A DNA stretch of 64,000 bases from Psychroserpens sp. Hel_I_66. GTDB lineage: Bacteria > Bacteroidota > Bacteroidia > Flavobacteriales > Flavobacteriaceae. The stretch lies in contig NZ_JUGU01000001.1 in the NCBI RefSeq assembly GCF_000799465.1, forward strand, positions 1,984,001-2,048,000, written 5' to 3'. This document shows, piece by piece, positions 44,938 through 54,662 of this stretch (its first letter is position 1; every line of letters begins with the position of its first letter). The notes beneath the pieces were generated by a model, which was not told where the DNA came from, made no database searches, and saw only the letters and a program-made list of their open reading frames with translations. A program made the position numbers and the translations under genes.

Positions 44938-46167
44938 ATGAGTACTAAAAAAATGCGTTTACACAGAAATTTATGCTTTGCAGTCATCGACGGATTAACC
45001 TTAATCTTCAACGAAGGCAAGTATGCAGATAAAGTTATCCAACAACTCTTAAGACGAGACAAGCGTTGGGGAAGTCGAGATCGTGCTTTTGTCGCAGAAA
45101 CCACTTACGATATTGTGAGATGGAAACGTTTATATGCTGAAATCGCAGAAGTCAAAGAACCGTTTGATAGAGAAAATCTATGGCGTATTTTTGCAGTGTG
45201 GGCGACACTTCGAGGTATCAAATTACCAGACTGGAAATATTTTGAAAACACACCTCAACGTAAAATTAAGGGACGTTTTGACGAGCTTTCACAAACCAGA
45301 AAATTCAAGGAATCTATTCCAGATTGGCTAGATCAACTGGGAGCAAAAGAACTCGGAGAATCTGTTTGGACAAAAGAAATAGCTGCTTTAAATGAACAAG
45401 CAGATGTAATCTTAAGAGTCAACACACTCAACACCACAAAAGAAAAATTACAGGCTTTGTTATTTGACGATGGTATTGAAACCGAAAGCATAAAAGGATA
45501 CCCAAATGCCCTAAAACTAAAAGAGCGCGCTAATGTATTTCAAACCGAAGCTTTTAAAAACGGTTTCTTTGAAGTTCAAGATGCCTCATCTCAATTGGTT
45601 GCAGAATTTTTAGATGTAAAACCTGGTATGAGAGTCGTTGATGCATGTGCTGGCGCTGGAGGAAAAGCATTACATATCGCCACTTTAATGGAAAACAAAG
45701 GGCAAGTTATTGCTTTAGATATTTACGAAAACAAATTGCACGAACTTAAGAGAAGAGCAAAAAGAAATGGTGCTTTCAATATTGAAACTAGACCAATAGA
45801 ATCTACTAAAGTCATTAAGAAATTATACGACAAAGCAGATCGCGTTCTAATTGATGCACCTTGTTCTGGTTTAGGCGTGCTACGTCGAAACCCCGATGCA
45901 AAGTGGAAATTACAATCAGAATTCATAGAAAACATAAAAAAAACACAGCAAGAAATTTTACAGCAATATTCTCGTATTGTAAAACCTGGTGGGCAATTAG
46001 TGTACGCAACCTGTTCGATTCTTCCTTCGGAAAATAAGAAACAAGTTGATACTTTTTTAACATCAGAAATGGGAAAAGAATTTACCTTTGTAAAAGATAA
46101 AAGTATTTTATCACATAAATCCGGTTATGACGGATTTTACATGGCACTTTTAGAAAAGAAAAATTAA
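44938..46167 (+). CDS. RsmB/NOP-family rRNA cytosine-5 methyltransferase
   Basis: The 409 residues have an N-terminal RNA-binding (NusB-like) region and a C-terminal SAM-dependent methyltransferase of the NOL1/NOP2/sun family: SAM-binding VVDACAGAGGKALHIATL, and the two catalytic cysteines Cys309 (DAPCSGLG) and Cys359 (ATCSILP). The family makes 5-methylcytosine in rRNA or tRNA using S-adenosylmethionine. Which nucleotide is modified cannot be told from sequence alone. Endonuclease I follows after 4 bases. Confidence 0.92.
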   Translation: MSTKKMRLHRNLCFAVIDGLTLIFNEGKYADKVIQQLLRRDKRWGSRDRAFVAETTYDIVRWKRLYAEIAEVKEPFDRENLWRIFAVWATLRGIKLPDWKYFENTPQRKIKGRFDELSQTRKFKESIPDWLDQLGAKELGESVWTKEIAALNEQADVILRVNTLNTTKEKLQALLFDDGIETESIKGYPNALKLKERANVFQTEAFKNGFFEVQDASSQLVAEFLDVKPGMRVVDACAGAGGKALHIATLMENKGQVIALDIYENKLHELKRRAKRNGAFNIETRPIESTKVIKKLYDKADRVLIDAPCSGLGVLRRNPDAKWKLQSEFIENIKKTQQEILQQYSRIVKPGGQLVYATCSILPSENKKQVDTFLTSEMGKEFTFVKDKSILSHKSGYDGFYMALLEKKN

Positions 46168-46171
46168 AACT

Positions 46172-47311
46172 ATGAAACACATTTACTTTATTATAGCAGT
46201 ATGTTTTACTGCAACTTTATTTGCACAAGCTCCTGCTGGTTATTATAACTCTGCAACAGGCACCGGTTATACATTAAAAACCCAGCTTAAAGCAATCATT
46301 GACAATAACGACGATGGACTTTCAACAGAGTTCATTGCTCAAGATTTAGGATATGGGGCATTGTACGACACTTATGAAAACTCAGATGTTGATTTATACT
46401 ATGAAAACAACGGTACATTACTAGACATGTATTCTGAAAGAGTGATTCAAAATCCAGATAACACAAGTACCAACTTACCAGATGCTTACGAATATACATA
46501 CGGTGTAAACCAAGATGATGGTACTATGGGTACTGCAGAAGGTCAACGTTATAACAGAGAACATACCATCCCACAATCTTCATTTAGCAGTGCATCACCT
46601 ATGCGTAATGATGCTCATTTCGTGATACCAACAGACAAATACGTTAACGCACAAAGAGGAAATTTACCATACGGTTTTGTAGATACGACCTTACAATTTG
46701 ATGAATATTCAAATGGTACAAGACGAGGAGAAAACACAAATTCTGGCGTTGCTGCTGGATATTCTGGGGATGTTTTTGAACCTATCGATGAATTCAAGGG
46801 TGATATTGCTAGAATGTATTTCTTTTTTGTAACGCGCTACGAATCTCAAATCACTGGTTTTAACTATGTGATGTTTGATGGATCTGCAAATCAAGCAATC
46901 GACCAACCATTTTTAGACATTCTTTACAATTGGCATGTTAACGATCCTGTTTCACAAAGAGAATTAGATCGAAACAATGCGATTTTCAATCAACAGAACA
47001 ATCGCAACCCTTTTATAGACAATCCTCAATTTGTTCTTGAAATTTGGCAAAACTCGTTATCTGTTGAAGAATTTCAAATTACAAATGCTGTTAAAATGTA
47101 TCCAAATCCAGCATCTGGGAATTTCGTAAATATTGATTCTAACGAAGATTTAGTTGTAGAAATCTACAACATATTAGGAAAAAAAGTAAAAACCCAAAAG
47201 ATAACATCAACGCATAAAAAGTTATCAATTTCTGAGTTAGCAAAAGGCGTTTATCTTGTAAAACTAAATTCAAGCATAGGCAGCATTACAAAAAAACTGA
47301 TCAAGCAATAA
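46172..47311 (+). CDS. Secreted endonuclease I with T9SS sorting domain
   Basis: This 379-residue protein has a signal peptide (about 1-18, ending LFAQA), an endonuclease I (Bsn/EndA) domain at about 20-290 with REHTIPQSSF and DAHFVIPTDKYVNAQRGNLPYG, and a type A sorting domain at the end (YPNPASG, NILGKKVK, LAKGVYLVKL, KLIKQ). The domain cleaves DNA or RNA without strict sequence preference. It is expected to be sent outside the cell by the type IX system, where it could degrade extracellular DNA for phosphate and nucleotides. Strong hairpin terminator follows. Confidence 0.92.
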   Translation: MKHIYFIIAVCFTATLFAQAPAGYYNSATGTGYTLKTQLKAIIDNNDDGLSTEFIAQDLGYGALYDTYENSDVDLYYENNGTLLDMYSERVIQNPDNTSTNLPDAYEYTYGVNQDDGTMGTAEGQRYNREHTIPQSSFSSASPMRNDAHFVIPTDKYVNAQRGNLPYGFVDTTLQFDEYSNGTRRGENTNSGVAAGYSGDVFEPIDEFKGDIARMYFFFVTRYESQITGFNYVMFDGSANQAIDQPFLDILYNWHVNDPVSQRELDRNNAIFNQQNNRNPFIDNPQFVLEIWQNSLSVEEFQITNAVKMYPNPASGNFVNIDSNEDLVVEIYNILGKKVKTQKITSTHKKLSISELAKGVYLVKLNSSIGSITKKLIKQ

Positions 47312-47334
47312 CCTTAACAATTAAAAAAATTTAG

Positions 47335-47380
47335 GAGTTAAAATTACTTAAAATGTTAAGTGGTTTTAACTCTTTTTTTT
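47335..47380 (+). terminator. Terminator of the endonuclease I gene
   Basis: GAGTTAAAA (47335-47343) pairs with TTTTAACTC (47364-47372) and is followed by eight T residues. It lies 24 bases after the stop. Confidence 0.85.
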
Positions 47381-47448
47381 GGTTAATAAGACGTGAATAA
47401 CTCCAAATTTTCATTTTTAAATAGCACTTAAAATATATCTAAAAAGCG

Positions 47449-47456
47449 TAAATTTG
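47449..47456 (+). promoter_or_regulatory. Likely -7 promoter element of purL
   Basis: TAAATTTG fits the TAnnTTTG consensus 34 bases before the ATG at 47490. It overlaps the TTG at 47454 that could otherwise be read as a start, and so supports the ATG. Confidence 0.5.
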
Positions 47457-47489
47457 AACTTTCAAAAAAATACACCTAAATACGATATA

Positions 47490-50400
47490 ATGATTCATTT
47501 CTTCGGAAACCAAAACAGCAAGGTATTTGCTGTTCAAGCAACAAAAGAATTATCAACTGAGACTATCTCAAAATTGATATGGTTATTTGGTAACCAACCT
47601 AAAATCGAACAATCCGCATTAGCGGATTTTTTTGTTGGTCCCAGAGCAGCAATGATTACACCTTGGAGTACCAATGCAGTTGAGATAACCCAAAATATGG
47701 GGATTGAGGGCATACTTCGTATTGAAGAATTCCAGGCTTGTAAAGAAGATTACAAAGGTTTTGACCCGATGATTTCAGAAAAATACAACGGTTTAAACCA
47801 AGAGTCTTTTACAATTAACATTCAACCAGAGCCAATTATTGAAATAGAAGATATTTCCGCATATAACCAAAAGGAAGGTCTATCCCTTAACGATGAGGAG
47901 ATTGAATATTTAGAAGGTGTTTCTAAAAAAATCGAACGACCACTCACCGACTCCGAAGTTTTTGGATTTTCACAAGTAAACAGTGAGCATTGTCGTCACA
48001 AAATTTTCAATGGCACCTTTATTATCGATGGCGAGGAAAAGCCAAGTTCATTATTTAAAATGATTAAGGAAACGTCAAAACAAAATCCTAATGATATTGT
48101 TTCGGCTTATAAAGATAATGTTGCATTTGTAAAAGGACCAAGAGTTGAGCAATTTGCACCAAAACGTCCTGATGTTCCAGATTTTTACGAGAAAAAAGAC
48201 TTTGAATCTGTAATCTCACTTAAGGCAGAAACCCATAATTTCCCAACTACTGTTGAGCCATTTAATGGCGCTGCAACAGGATCTGGAGGAGAAATTCGCG
48301 ATAGACTCGCTGGTGGAAAAGGTTCGTTACCTCTAGCAGGAACAGCAGTTTATATGACTTCATATTCTCGATTGGAAGAAAATCGTCCTTGGGAACAAAA
48401 ATTAAAAGCACGTCCTTGGTTATATCAAACGCCAATGGATATTTTGATAAAAGCAAGTAATGGAGCTTCAGATTTTGGAAATAAATTTGGACAACCTCTC
48501 ATTTGCGGTTCTGTTCTTACTTTTGAGAATAAAGAAGATGATAGAACTTTAGCTTACGATAAAGTGATTATGCAAGCTGGCGGAATTGGTTATGGTAAAT
48601 TTGATCAAGCCATAAAAGCGGTACCAGAAGCTGGAGATAAAATTGTAGTGCTTGGAGGTGAAAACTATAGAATTGGTATGGGTGGAGCTGCGGTTTCAAG
48701 TGCAGATACCGGAGAATTTTCTTCGGGCATTGAGCTTAATGCTGTTCAACGGTCAAACCCAGAAATGCAAAAACGTGCTGCAAATGTGGTGCGTGGCATG
48801 GTAGAAAGTGAAGAAAATCATATCATTTCCATTCACGATCATGGTGCTGGAGGCCATTTAAACTGCCTTAGTGAATTGATTGAAGATACAGGTGGACATA
48901 TTGATTTAGACAAGCTTCCTATTGGTGACCCAACACTTTCTGACAAAGAGATTATTGGCAATGAATCGCAAGAACGCATGGGATTGCTCATTTCCGAAGA
49001 ACATCTAGACCATATTAGTAAAATTGCAGAGCGAGAACGTTCTCCTATTTATACCGTCGGAAATGTAACCGATGACAACCATTTTAGCATTAAATCTAAA
49101 ACCAAAGGCAACACACCTATGGATTTGGCGCTTGAAGACATGTTTGGCAGCTCTCCAAAAAAAATCATGAAAGACCATACTGTAACTAGAAATTACAGTG
49201 AAATCAATTATAACACCGATGATGTTTACGATTATCTGGATCAAGTTTTACAGCTAGAAGCTGTGGCGTGTAAAGATTGGTTAACGAATAAAGTAGATCG
49301 TTGTGTCAGCGGAAAAGTAGCAAAACAACAATGTGCAGGACCATTACAACTACCATTGAACAATGTTGGCGTAATGGCTTTAGATTACAATGGTAAAGAA
49401 GGTATTGCAACCTCTATTGGCCACTCACCTATTTCGGGTTTGATAAATCCCGAAGCTGGAAGTAGAAATAGTATTACTGAAGCATTGACCAATATCATTT
49501 GGGCTCCTTTAAAAGACGGATTAAAAAGCGTGTCATTATCTGCAAACTGGATGTGGCCTTGTAAGAACGAGGGTGAAGATGCTCGTTTATATGAGGCTGT
49601 AAAGGCAATCTCAGAGTTTTCTATAGATTTAGGAATCAATGTGCCAACAGGAAAGGATTCTCTATCCATGAAACAAAAGTACAAGGACGAAGAAGTGATT
49701 TCTCCCGGTACGGTAATTATTTCTGCAGCAGCGCATTGTAATGATGTTAAGAAAGTCGTTGAGCCTGTTCTTAACCGAAATGCAGGTGACATTTATTACA
49801 TAAATCTTTCGCAAGATGCTTTCAAACTGGGTGGAAGCTCGTTTGCACAAATACGTAACAAAATAGGACATGATGTACCAAATGTACAAAGCGCGTCATA
49901 TGTAAAAACTGTATTTGATACGATTCAAAATTTAATAAAAGACGAACAAATAATTGCTGGGCATGACGTTGCTTCTGGTGGGTTGATTACTACTTTACTG
50001 GAATTATGTTTTGCAGATACAAATTTAGGTGCTGAATTGGATCTAACCGCTTTACAAGAAAAAGATGCCATAAAATTGTTATTTTCTGAAAATGCGGGAA
50101 TCGTTTTTCAAGCTAAGGATGTTTCCGTAGAAAAAATCCTTAAGGAAAACAATATCGAATTCCACAATATTGGAAAACCGACAAATAGTGATGTTCTAAG
50201 CATCATTAATGGCAATGAGGTGTTTACAATGACGGTTTCCAGATTACGAGATATGTGGTACAAAACTTCATATTTATTAGATCAAAAACAAACTGCAAAT
50301 GGATTGGCTAAAGTGCGGTTTGAAAACTACGCCAAACAACCTTTAAAATATCATTTTCCTAAACATTTTACTGGAAAAATTGAAGATATCAAGAACGAAA

Positions 50401-51200
50401 ACTTAACGTCCAGATTACAAGGCGTGAGCAAGTCGGAATCAAGAATTAGACCTAAGGCTGCAATACTTCGTGAAAAGGGCTCTAACTCTGAGCGTGAGAT
50501 GGCAAATGCAATGTACTTGGCTGGTTTTGATGTTAAGGACGTGCATATGACCGATTTAATTTCGGGTCGTGAGACTTTGGAGGATATCCAGTTTTTGGGA
50601 GCTGTTGGTGGATTTTCAAACAGTGATGTACTGGGCTCTGCAAAAGGATGGGCTGGAGCAATAAAATATAATAAGAACGCCAACAAGGCTATTAAAAAAT
50701 TCTTTGAAAGAGAGGATACACTTTCGGTTGGGATCTGTAATGGTTGCCAATTATTTATGGAATTGGATTTGATAAATCCTGAGCATGAAGCGCACGGAAA
50801 AATGTTACACAATGATTCTCACAAACACGAGAGTGGATTTACATCTGTAACGATACAAGAAAATAATTCGGTAATGCTTTCTACTTTGAAGGATGCGACT
50901 TTGGGAGTTTGGATCAGTCATGGCGAGGGTAAGTTTAGTCTTCCGCAGAAAGAAAACGAATACAACATTGTAGCAAAATATGGTTATGAAAGCTATCCTG
51001 CAAACCCAAATGGATCTGACTTTAATACAGCAATGTTATGTGACAAAACGGGTCGTCATTTGGTGATGATGCCACATATTGAGCGCTCTACTTTTCAATG
51101 GAACTGGGCAAATTATCCCGAAAACAGAAAGGATGAAGTCTCTCCCTGGATAGAAGCTTTTGTGAATGCAAGACTATGGGTTGAAAATAAAACGAAATAA
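47490..51200 (+). CDS. purL: Phosphoribosylformylglycinamidine synthase
   Basis: PurL converts FGAR plus glutamine and ATP to FGAM in purine synthesis. The 1236 residues include the N-terminal domain, two AIRS-like synthetase halves (first with HNFPTTVEPFNGAATGSGGEIRD, second with a GVMALDY region) and a C-terminal class I glutaminase with Cys1083 in GICNGCQ. This is the long single-chain form, as in E. coli, rather than the three-subunit PurLQS. The start is ATG 47490 (MIHFFGNQNSKVF); an upstream TTG lies within a promoter box. No purS, purQ or other purine gene is adjacent. Confidence 0.97.
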   Translation: MIHFFGNQNSKVFAVQATKELSTETISKLIWLFGNQPKIEQSALADFFVGPRAAMITPWSTNAVEITQNMGIEGILRIEEFQACKEDYKGFDPMISEKYNGLNQESFTINIQPEPIIEIEDISAYNQKEGLSLNDEEIEYLEGVSKKIERPLTDSEVFGFSQVNSEHCRHKIFNGTFIIDGEEKPSSLFKMIKETSKQNPNDIVSAYKDNVAFVKGPRVEQFAPKRPDVPDFYEKKDFESVISLKAETHNFPTTVEPFNGAATGSGGEIRDRLAGGKGSLPLAGTAVYMTSYSRLEENRPWEQKLKARPWLYQTPMDILIKASNGASDFGNKFGQPLICGSVLTFENKEDDRTLAYDKVIMQAGGIGYGKFDQAIKAVPEAGDKIVVLGGENYRIGMGGAAVSSADTGEFSSGIELNAVQRSNPEMQKRAANVVRGMVESEENHIISIHDHGAGGHLNCLSELIEDTGGHIDLDKLPIGDPTLSDKEIIGNESQERMGLLISEEHLDHISKIAERERSPIYTVGNVTDDNHFSIKSKTKGNTPMDLALEDMFGSSPKKIMKDHTVTRNYSEINYNTDDVYDYLDQVLQLEAVACKDWLTNKVDRCVSGKVAKQQCAGPLQLPLNNVGVMALDYNGKEGIATSIGHSPISGLINPEAGSRNSITEALTNIIWAPLKDGLKSVSLSANWMWPCKNEGEDARLYEAVKAISEFSIDLGINVPTGKDSLSMKQKYKDEEVISPGTVIISAAAHCNDVKKVVEPVLNRNAGDIYYINLSQDAFKLGGSSFAQIRNKIGHDVPNVQSASYVKTVFDTIQNLIKDEQIIAGHDVASGGLITTLLELCFADTNLGAELDLTALQEKDAIKLLFSENAGIVFQAKDVSVEKILKENNIEFHNIGKPTNSDVLSIINGNEVFTMTVSRLRDMWYKTSYLLDQKQTANGLAKVRFENYAKQPLKYHFPKHFTGKIEDIKNENLTSRLQGVSKSESRIRPKAAILREKGSNSEREMANAMYLAGFDVKDVHMTDLISGRETLEDIQFLGAVGGFSNSDVLGSAKGWAGAIKYNKNANKAIKKFFEREDTLSVGICNGCQLFMELDLINPEHEAHGKMLHNDSHKHESGFTSVTIQENNSVMLSTLKDATLGVWISHGEGKFSLPQKENEYNIVAKYGYESYPANPNGSDFNTAMLCDKTGRHLVMMPHIERSTFQWNWANYPENRKDEVSPWIEAFVNARLWVENKTK

Positions 51201-51266
51201 AAAAAACTTCGTTTTAAATGGATTTTTAAGAATAATGTGTTAATTTGACTACATTAATTTTTATCC

Positions 51267-52067
51267 ATGACCCTTAATTATTATGAAAATAATGTTCCTC
51301 ATTTAATAGAGGAGTATTATCAATTTACGCTGTCTGAAAAAGTCATTCCTTTCAATTCTACAATTATTCCCATAGGGCTAACGCACATTACACATGCTTT
51401 CTACGGAAATCATAATGGGATGCTAAAGTCTGATCAAAAACCAGTAACTGGTACAATCCTAAGTGGTCAATTTGTTAGATCATATGAGTTTTTCAGCGAA
51501 ACAAAAGCAAATTATTTTGGTATTAGCTTTCATCCAACTGCGCTATATAAAATTCTAAACACCGATATCTCAAAAATTAAAAACAAACATGTTTTGTTAT
51601 CAAAGTTTCATCCAGAATTCGATACCAAAATCGATAAAGTTTTTGAAGATTATACAACGCCAGAGAAAATGGCTGAGTCACTAAATGTTTTTTTTTCTAA
51701 TATAGAATTAACAACCAATGAGAATACAAAAACAATTGATAACGTTATTAACCTTATCAAATCAAAAGAAGGCTTATTAAATATAATTGACATTTTGGAC
51801 CAAATTGAAATGTCACAAAAAACATTAGAAAATCAATTTAAAAAAATCGTTGGCTTAACTCCCGGTAAGTATATCAAACTTTATAGATTTTCAAATCTCA
51901 TGCGCAAATATGAAAGTCAAGAAATTGATTTCAAAAAGCTAATTTTTATGTTTAATTATTATGACAGATCTCATTTTGCAAGGGACTTTAAATTGTTTAT
52001 GAATGAAACGCCTAAATCTTACTTTAAAAATGATTACCCCTTAATTAAAGCTATATTAAAAAAATAG
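51267..52067 (+). CDS. AraC-family transcriptional regulator
   Basis: The 266 residues have an N-terminal domain of about 150 residues (ending near IELTTNENTK, with the SFHPTALYKIL segment common to one AraC subgroup) and a C-terminal DNA-binding domain with two helix-turn-helix units (about 165-255, including MSQKTLENQFKKIVGLTPGKYIKLYR and FNYYDRSHFARDFKLFMNETPKSYF, each shown in part). It probably acts on an unknown target in response to a small molecule. It stands alone between purL and the acyl-CoA synthetase gene. Confidence 0.9.
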   Translation: MTLNYYENNVPHLIEEYYQFTLSEKVIPFNSTIIPIGLTHITHAFYGNHNGMLKSDQKPVTGTILSGQFVRSYEFFSETKANYFGISFHPTALYKILNTDISKIKNKHVLLSKFHPEFDTKIDKVFEDYTTPEKMAESLNVFFSNIELTTNENTKTIDNVINLIKSKEGLLNIIDILDQIEMSQKTLENQFKKIVGLTPGKYIKLYRFSNLMRKYESQEIDFKKLIFMFNYYDRSHFARDFKLFMNETPKSYFKNDYPLIKAILKK

Positions 52068-52290
52068 GCAGCTACGTTTTTTTACACAATTATTACGATC
52101 AAAATTTATAATTTTAACTTTAATTACAATCCTGAAAATTAAAAAAACTAAAAATTAAAAATCAATAATTGGTAGATGTACCATAAATTCAATTATAGAA
52201 GAGTAGTTTAGAGCAACTCCTTTTTTTTGCAATTTGAAATTCATTTTTATTTTCATACTTTGCAATACTACAATCTTATCAAATCATTTA

Positions 52291-54063
52291 ATGACAGAAA
52301 TAACCAGACTATTTGATTTTCCTTACCATCAATTAAAGCACCACAATCTTGATGCTGCTTTAGTCACAAAAAAAGATGGTAAATGGATAGAAACATCTAC
52401 CCAAGAATACATAGACAAAGCCAATGCCATGAGTAGGGCTTTGCTAAAATTAGGAATTCAGAAAAATGATAAAATTGCAGTTATTTCAACTACAAATAGG
52501 ACCGAATGGAATATCATGGACATCGGTATCCTACAATTAGGTGCTCAAAACATTCCAATATATCCAACAATTTCTGCGGAAGATTACGAATACGTTTTAA
52601 ACCATAGTGAATCCATTTACTGCTTTGTTTCTGATAAAGAAGTCTATGATAAGGTCAAAAAAGTGCAGGCCAATACAAAAGTAAAAGAGGTCTATTCTTT
52701 TGAAGATATTAAAGGCTGTAAACCTTATTCCGAATTATTTGAACTCGGAAAAGACAAAAGCAATCAACCAGAAGTTGAAGCTAGAAAAGACGATGTTTTA
52801 CCAGATGATTTAGCCACGATAATCTACACGTCTGGCACAACAGGCAGACCAAAAGGCGTTATGCTATCGCATAAAAATATAACCAGTAATGCATTGGATG
52901 CCTCACATAGATTACCAATCTCAGGCAAAGGCACAAGAATCTTAAGCTTTTTACCTATCTGTCATATTTTTGAACGTGTGTTGATTTACATATATCAATA
53001 CGCAGGAACTACCATATATTTTGCAGAGTGCATTGATAAAATAGGTGATAATGCCAAAGAGATCAAGCCAAACTTAATGAGTGTTGTACCAAGATTACTT
53101 GAAAAAGTATATGATAAAATCATGCACAAAGGCGAAGAGCTATCAGGTATTAAGAAAGGATTATTCTATTGGGCTGTAAGACTGGGAGAGCAATGGCAGC
53201 CTTATGGAGCTAATGGCGCTTGGTATGAATTCAAACTAAAAATCGCCAATAAATTAATCTTTAGTAAATGGAGAGAAGCTTTAGGAGGTGAACTCTCAAC
53301 AATGGTTTCTGGTAGCGCACCACTACAACCGCGATTATCCCGAGTATTTTGCGCAGCAGGCATGCAAGTCATGCAAGGTTATGGTCTTACCGAAACGTCT
53401 CCAGTAGTATCTGTAGAAATGTACAAAGACCACCATTTTAGAGTTGGTACAGTTGGCAAACCTATTAAAAACGTAGAAGTCAAAATTGCAGAAGATGGTG
53501 AAATCCTAATTAAAGGACCCAACGTCATGAAAGGCTATTATAAAGATCCAGAAAAAACCGATAGCGTAATGACCGGTGATTTCTTTCACACAGGAGACAA
53601 AGGAGAAGTCGATAGCGACGGTTTCTTAAAAATTACAGGTCGTAAAAAAGAGATGTTCAAAACCTCTGGAGGTAAATATGTAATTCCGCCACTTTTAGAG
53701 AATGACATGAAACAATCCCTTTTCATAGAGCAAATCATGGTCGTTGGAGAAAGCGAAAAGATGCCAGCAGCAATCATACAGCCAAACTTTGATTTTATTA
53801 GGGAATGGGCAAAACAAAAAGGAAAAAAGATAGGGGACTCAAATGCAGATATCGCTAATTCTGAGATAGTTATTGCCAGAATCCAGAAAGAGATCGATAA
53901 ATATAATAAACACTTCGGAAAATGGGAACAAATCAAACGTTTTGAATTGACAGATGATGTTTGGTCCATTGAAGGTGGCCACCTCACTCCTACCATGAAA
54001 ATGAAACGTGATATTATCAAAGGGATTTATCAAGATTTATATGATAAGATTTACAGAGAGTAA
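52291..54063 (+). CDS. Long-chain acyl-CoA synthetase (AMP-forming)
   Basis: The 590 residues (from ATG 52291, MTEITRLFDFPYHQL) carry the AMP-binding motif IIYTSGTTGRPKGVMLSH at about 177-194, the GYGLTETSPVVS segment and the late HTGDKGEVDSDGFLKITGR. This is a fatty acid CoA ligase of the eukaryote-like FAA1/FadD15 group, which activates fatty acids for breakdown or lipid synthesis. It is probably soluble or loosely bound to the membrane. An upstream ATG (52234) lies in a promoter-like region and is not used. The MarR-headed beta-oxidation operon starts about 140 bases downstream. Confidence 0.93.
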   Translation: MTEITRLFDFPYHQLKHHNLDAALVTKKDGKWIETSTQEYIDKANAMSRALLKLGIQKNDKIAVISTTNRTEWNIMDIGILQLGAQNIPIYPTISAEDYEYVLNHSESIYCFVSDKEVYDKVKKVQANTKVKEVYSFEDIKGCKPYSELFELGKDKSNQPEVEARKDDVLPDDLATIIYTSGTTGRPKGVMLSHKNITSNALDASHRLPISGKGTRILSFLPICHIFERVLIYIYQYAGTTIYFAECIDKIGDNAKEIKPNLMSVVPRLLEKVYDKIMHKGEELSGIKKGLFYWAVRLGEQWQPYGANGAWYEFKLKIANKLIFSKWREALGGELSTMVSGSAPLQPRLSRVFCAAGMQVMQGYGLTETSPVVSVEMYKDHHFRVGTVGKPIKNVEVKIAEDGEILIKGPNVMKGYYKDPEKTDSVMTGDFFHTGDKGEVDSDGFLKITGRKKEMFKTSGGKYVIPPLLENDMKQSLFIEQIMVVGESEKMPAAIIQPNFDFIREWAKQKGKKIGDSNADIANSEIVIARIQKEIDKYNKHFGKWEQIKRFELTDDVWSIEGGHLTPTMKMKRDIIKGIYQDLYDKIYRE

Positions 54064-54122
54064 ACCTATATTTCATTTTTCTTTGGAAATTTCATAATTC
54101 ATAAAATTTCGATCAAAATAAA

Positions 54123-54186
54123 AATACTATGCATGCATAATTTTTTCTTAAATACTATGCATGCATAGTATTTTTTAGTATATTTG
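54123..54186 (+). promoter_or_regulatory. MarR operator pair and promoter of the beta-oxidation operon
   Basis: Two copies of a 22-base site with core CTATGCATGCATA lie at 54123-54144 and 54151-54172, centre to centre 28 bases apart. The second is a perfect 22-base palindrome. A -7 box TATATTTG (54179-54186) follows at once, 20 bases before the ATG at 54206, and the second site covers the -33 region. This is what a self-regulated MarR promoter looks like: the regulator should bind both sites and block RNA polymerase. The core is not found elsewhere in the window by eye. Confidence 0.75.
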
Positions 54187-54205
54187 GATTCCTAATTTTA
54201 AATTT

Positions 54206-54661
54206 ATGAAGGATAAGACCATTGATTACGTACTTAGAACCACATGGTTAGCAGTCAATAAAATGTACAACGAAGAAGCATCTCAATTTGGCACAACAAT
54301 GGCTACGGGATTCGCACTGCTAAGTATTGATCCAGAAAATGGAACACCTTCAACATCTTTAGGCCCAAAAATGGGTATGGAAGCAACAAGCCTCTCAAGA
54401 ACCTTAAAAACCATGGAAGAAAAAGGACTTATCATTCGTAAGCCAAACCCAGAAGATGGCAGAGGCGTTTTGATTTTCTTGACAGACTTTGGACGAGAAA
54501 AAAGAGCCTACTCTAAAGAAAAAGTATTGACCTTTAATGATACAATTAAAGCAAATGTTTCTTCGGAAGAACTTCAACACTTTTATAAAGTTTCCGAAGT
54601 CATTAATAATATGATTTCAAATAAACAGATATACAACCAAAAAGAACACATTCTAAAATAA
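54206..54661 (+). CDS. MarR-family repressor of the beta-oxidation operon
   Basis: The 151 residues have a winged helix-turn-helix of MarR type (helix at about 60-78, GMEATSLSRTLKTMEEKGLI, and wing IRKPNPEDGRGVLIFLTDFG). It lies 1 base before the 3-hydroxyacyl-CoA dehydrogenase gene, and the promoter ahead of it holds two palindromic sites, so autoregulation is likely. Acyl-CoA or a fatty acid is the natural inducer to expect in this context, but there is no direct evidence. Bacillus subtilis uses a TetR-type FadR for the same job. Confidence 0.92.
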   Translation: MKDKTIDYVLRTTWLAVNKMYNEEASQFGTTMATGFALLSIDPENGTPSTSLGPKMGMEATSLSRTLKTMEEKGLIIRKPNPEDGRGVLIFLTDFGREKRAYSKEKVLTFNDTIKANVSSEELQHFYKVSEVINNMISNKQIYNQKEHILK

Positions 54662-54662
54662 G

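Noticed and set aside
47454..47489. TTG extension of purL
   Set aside because: It overlaps a promoter box, and the conserved PurL N-terminus begins at ATG 47490.
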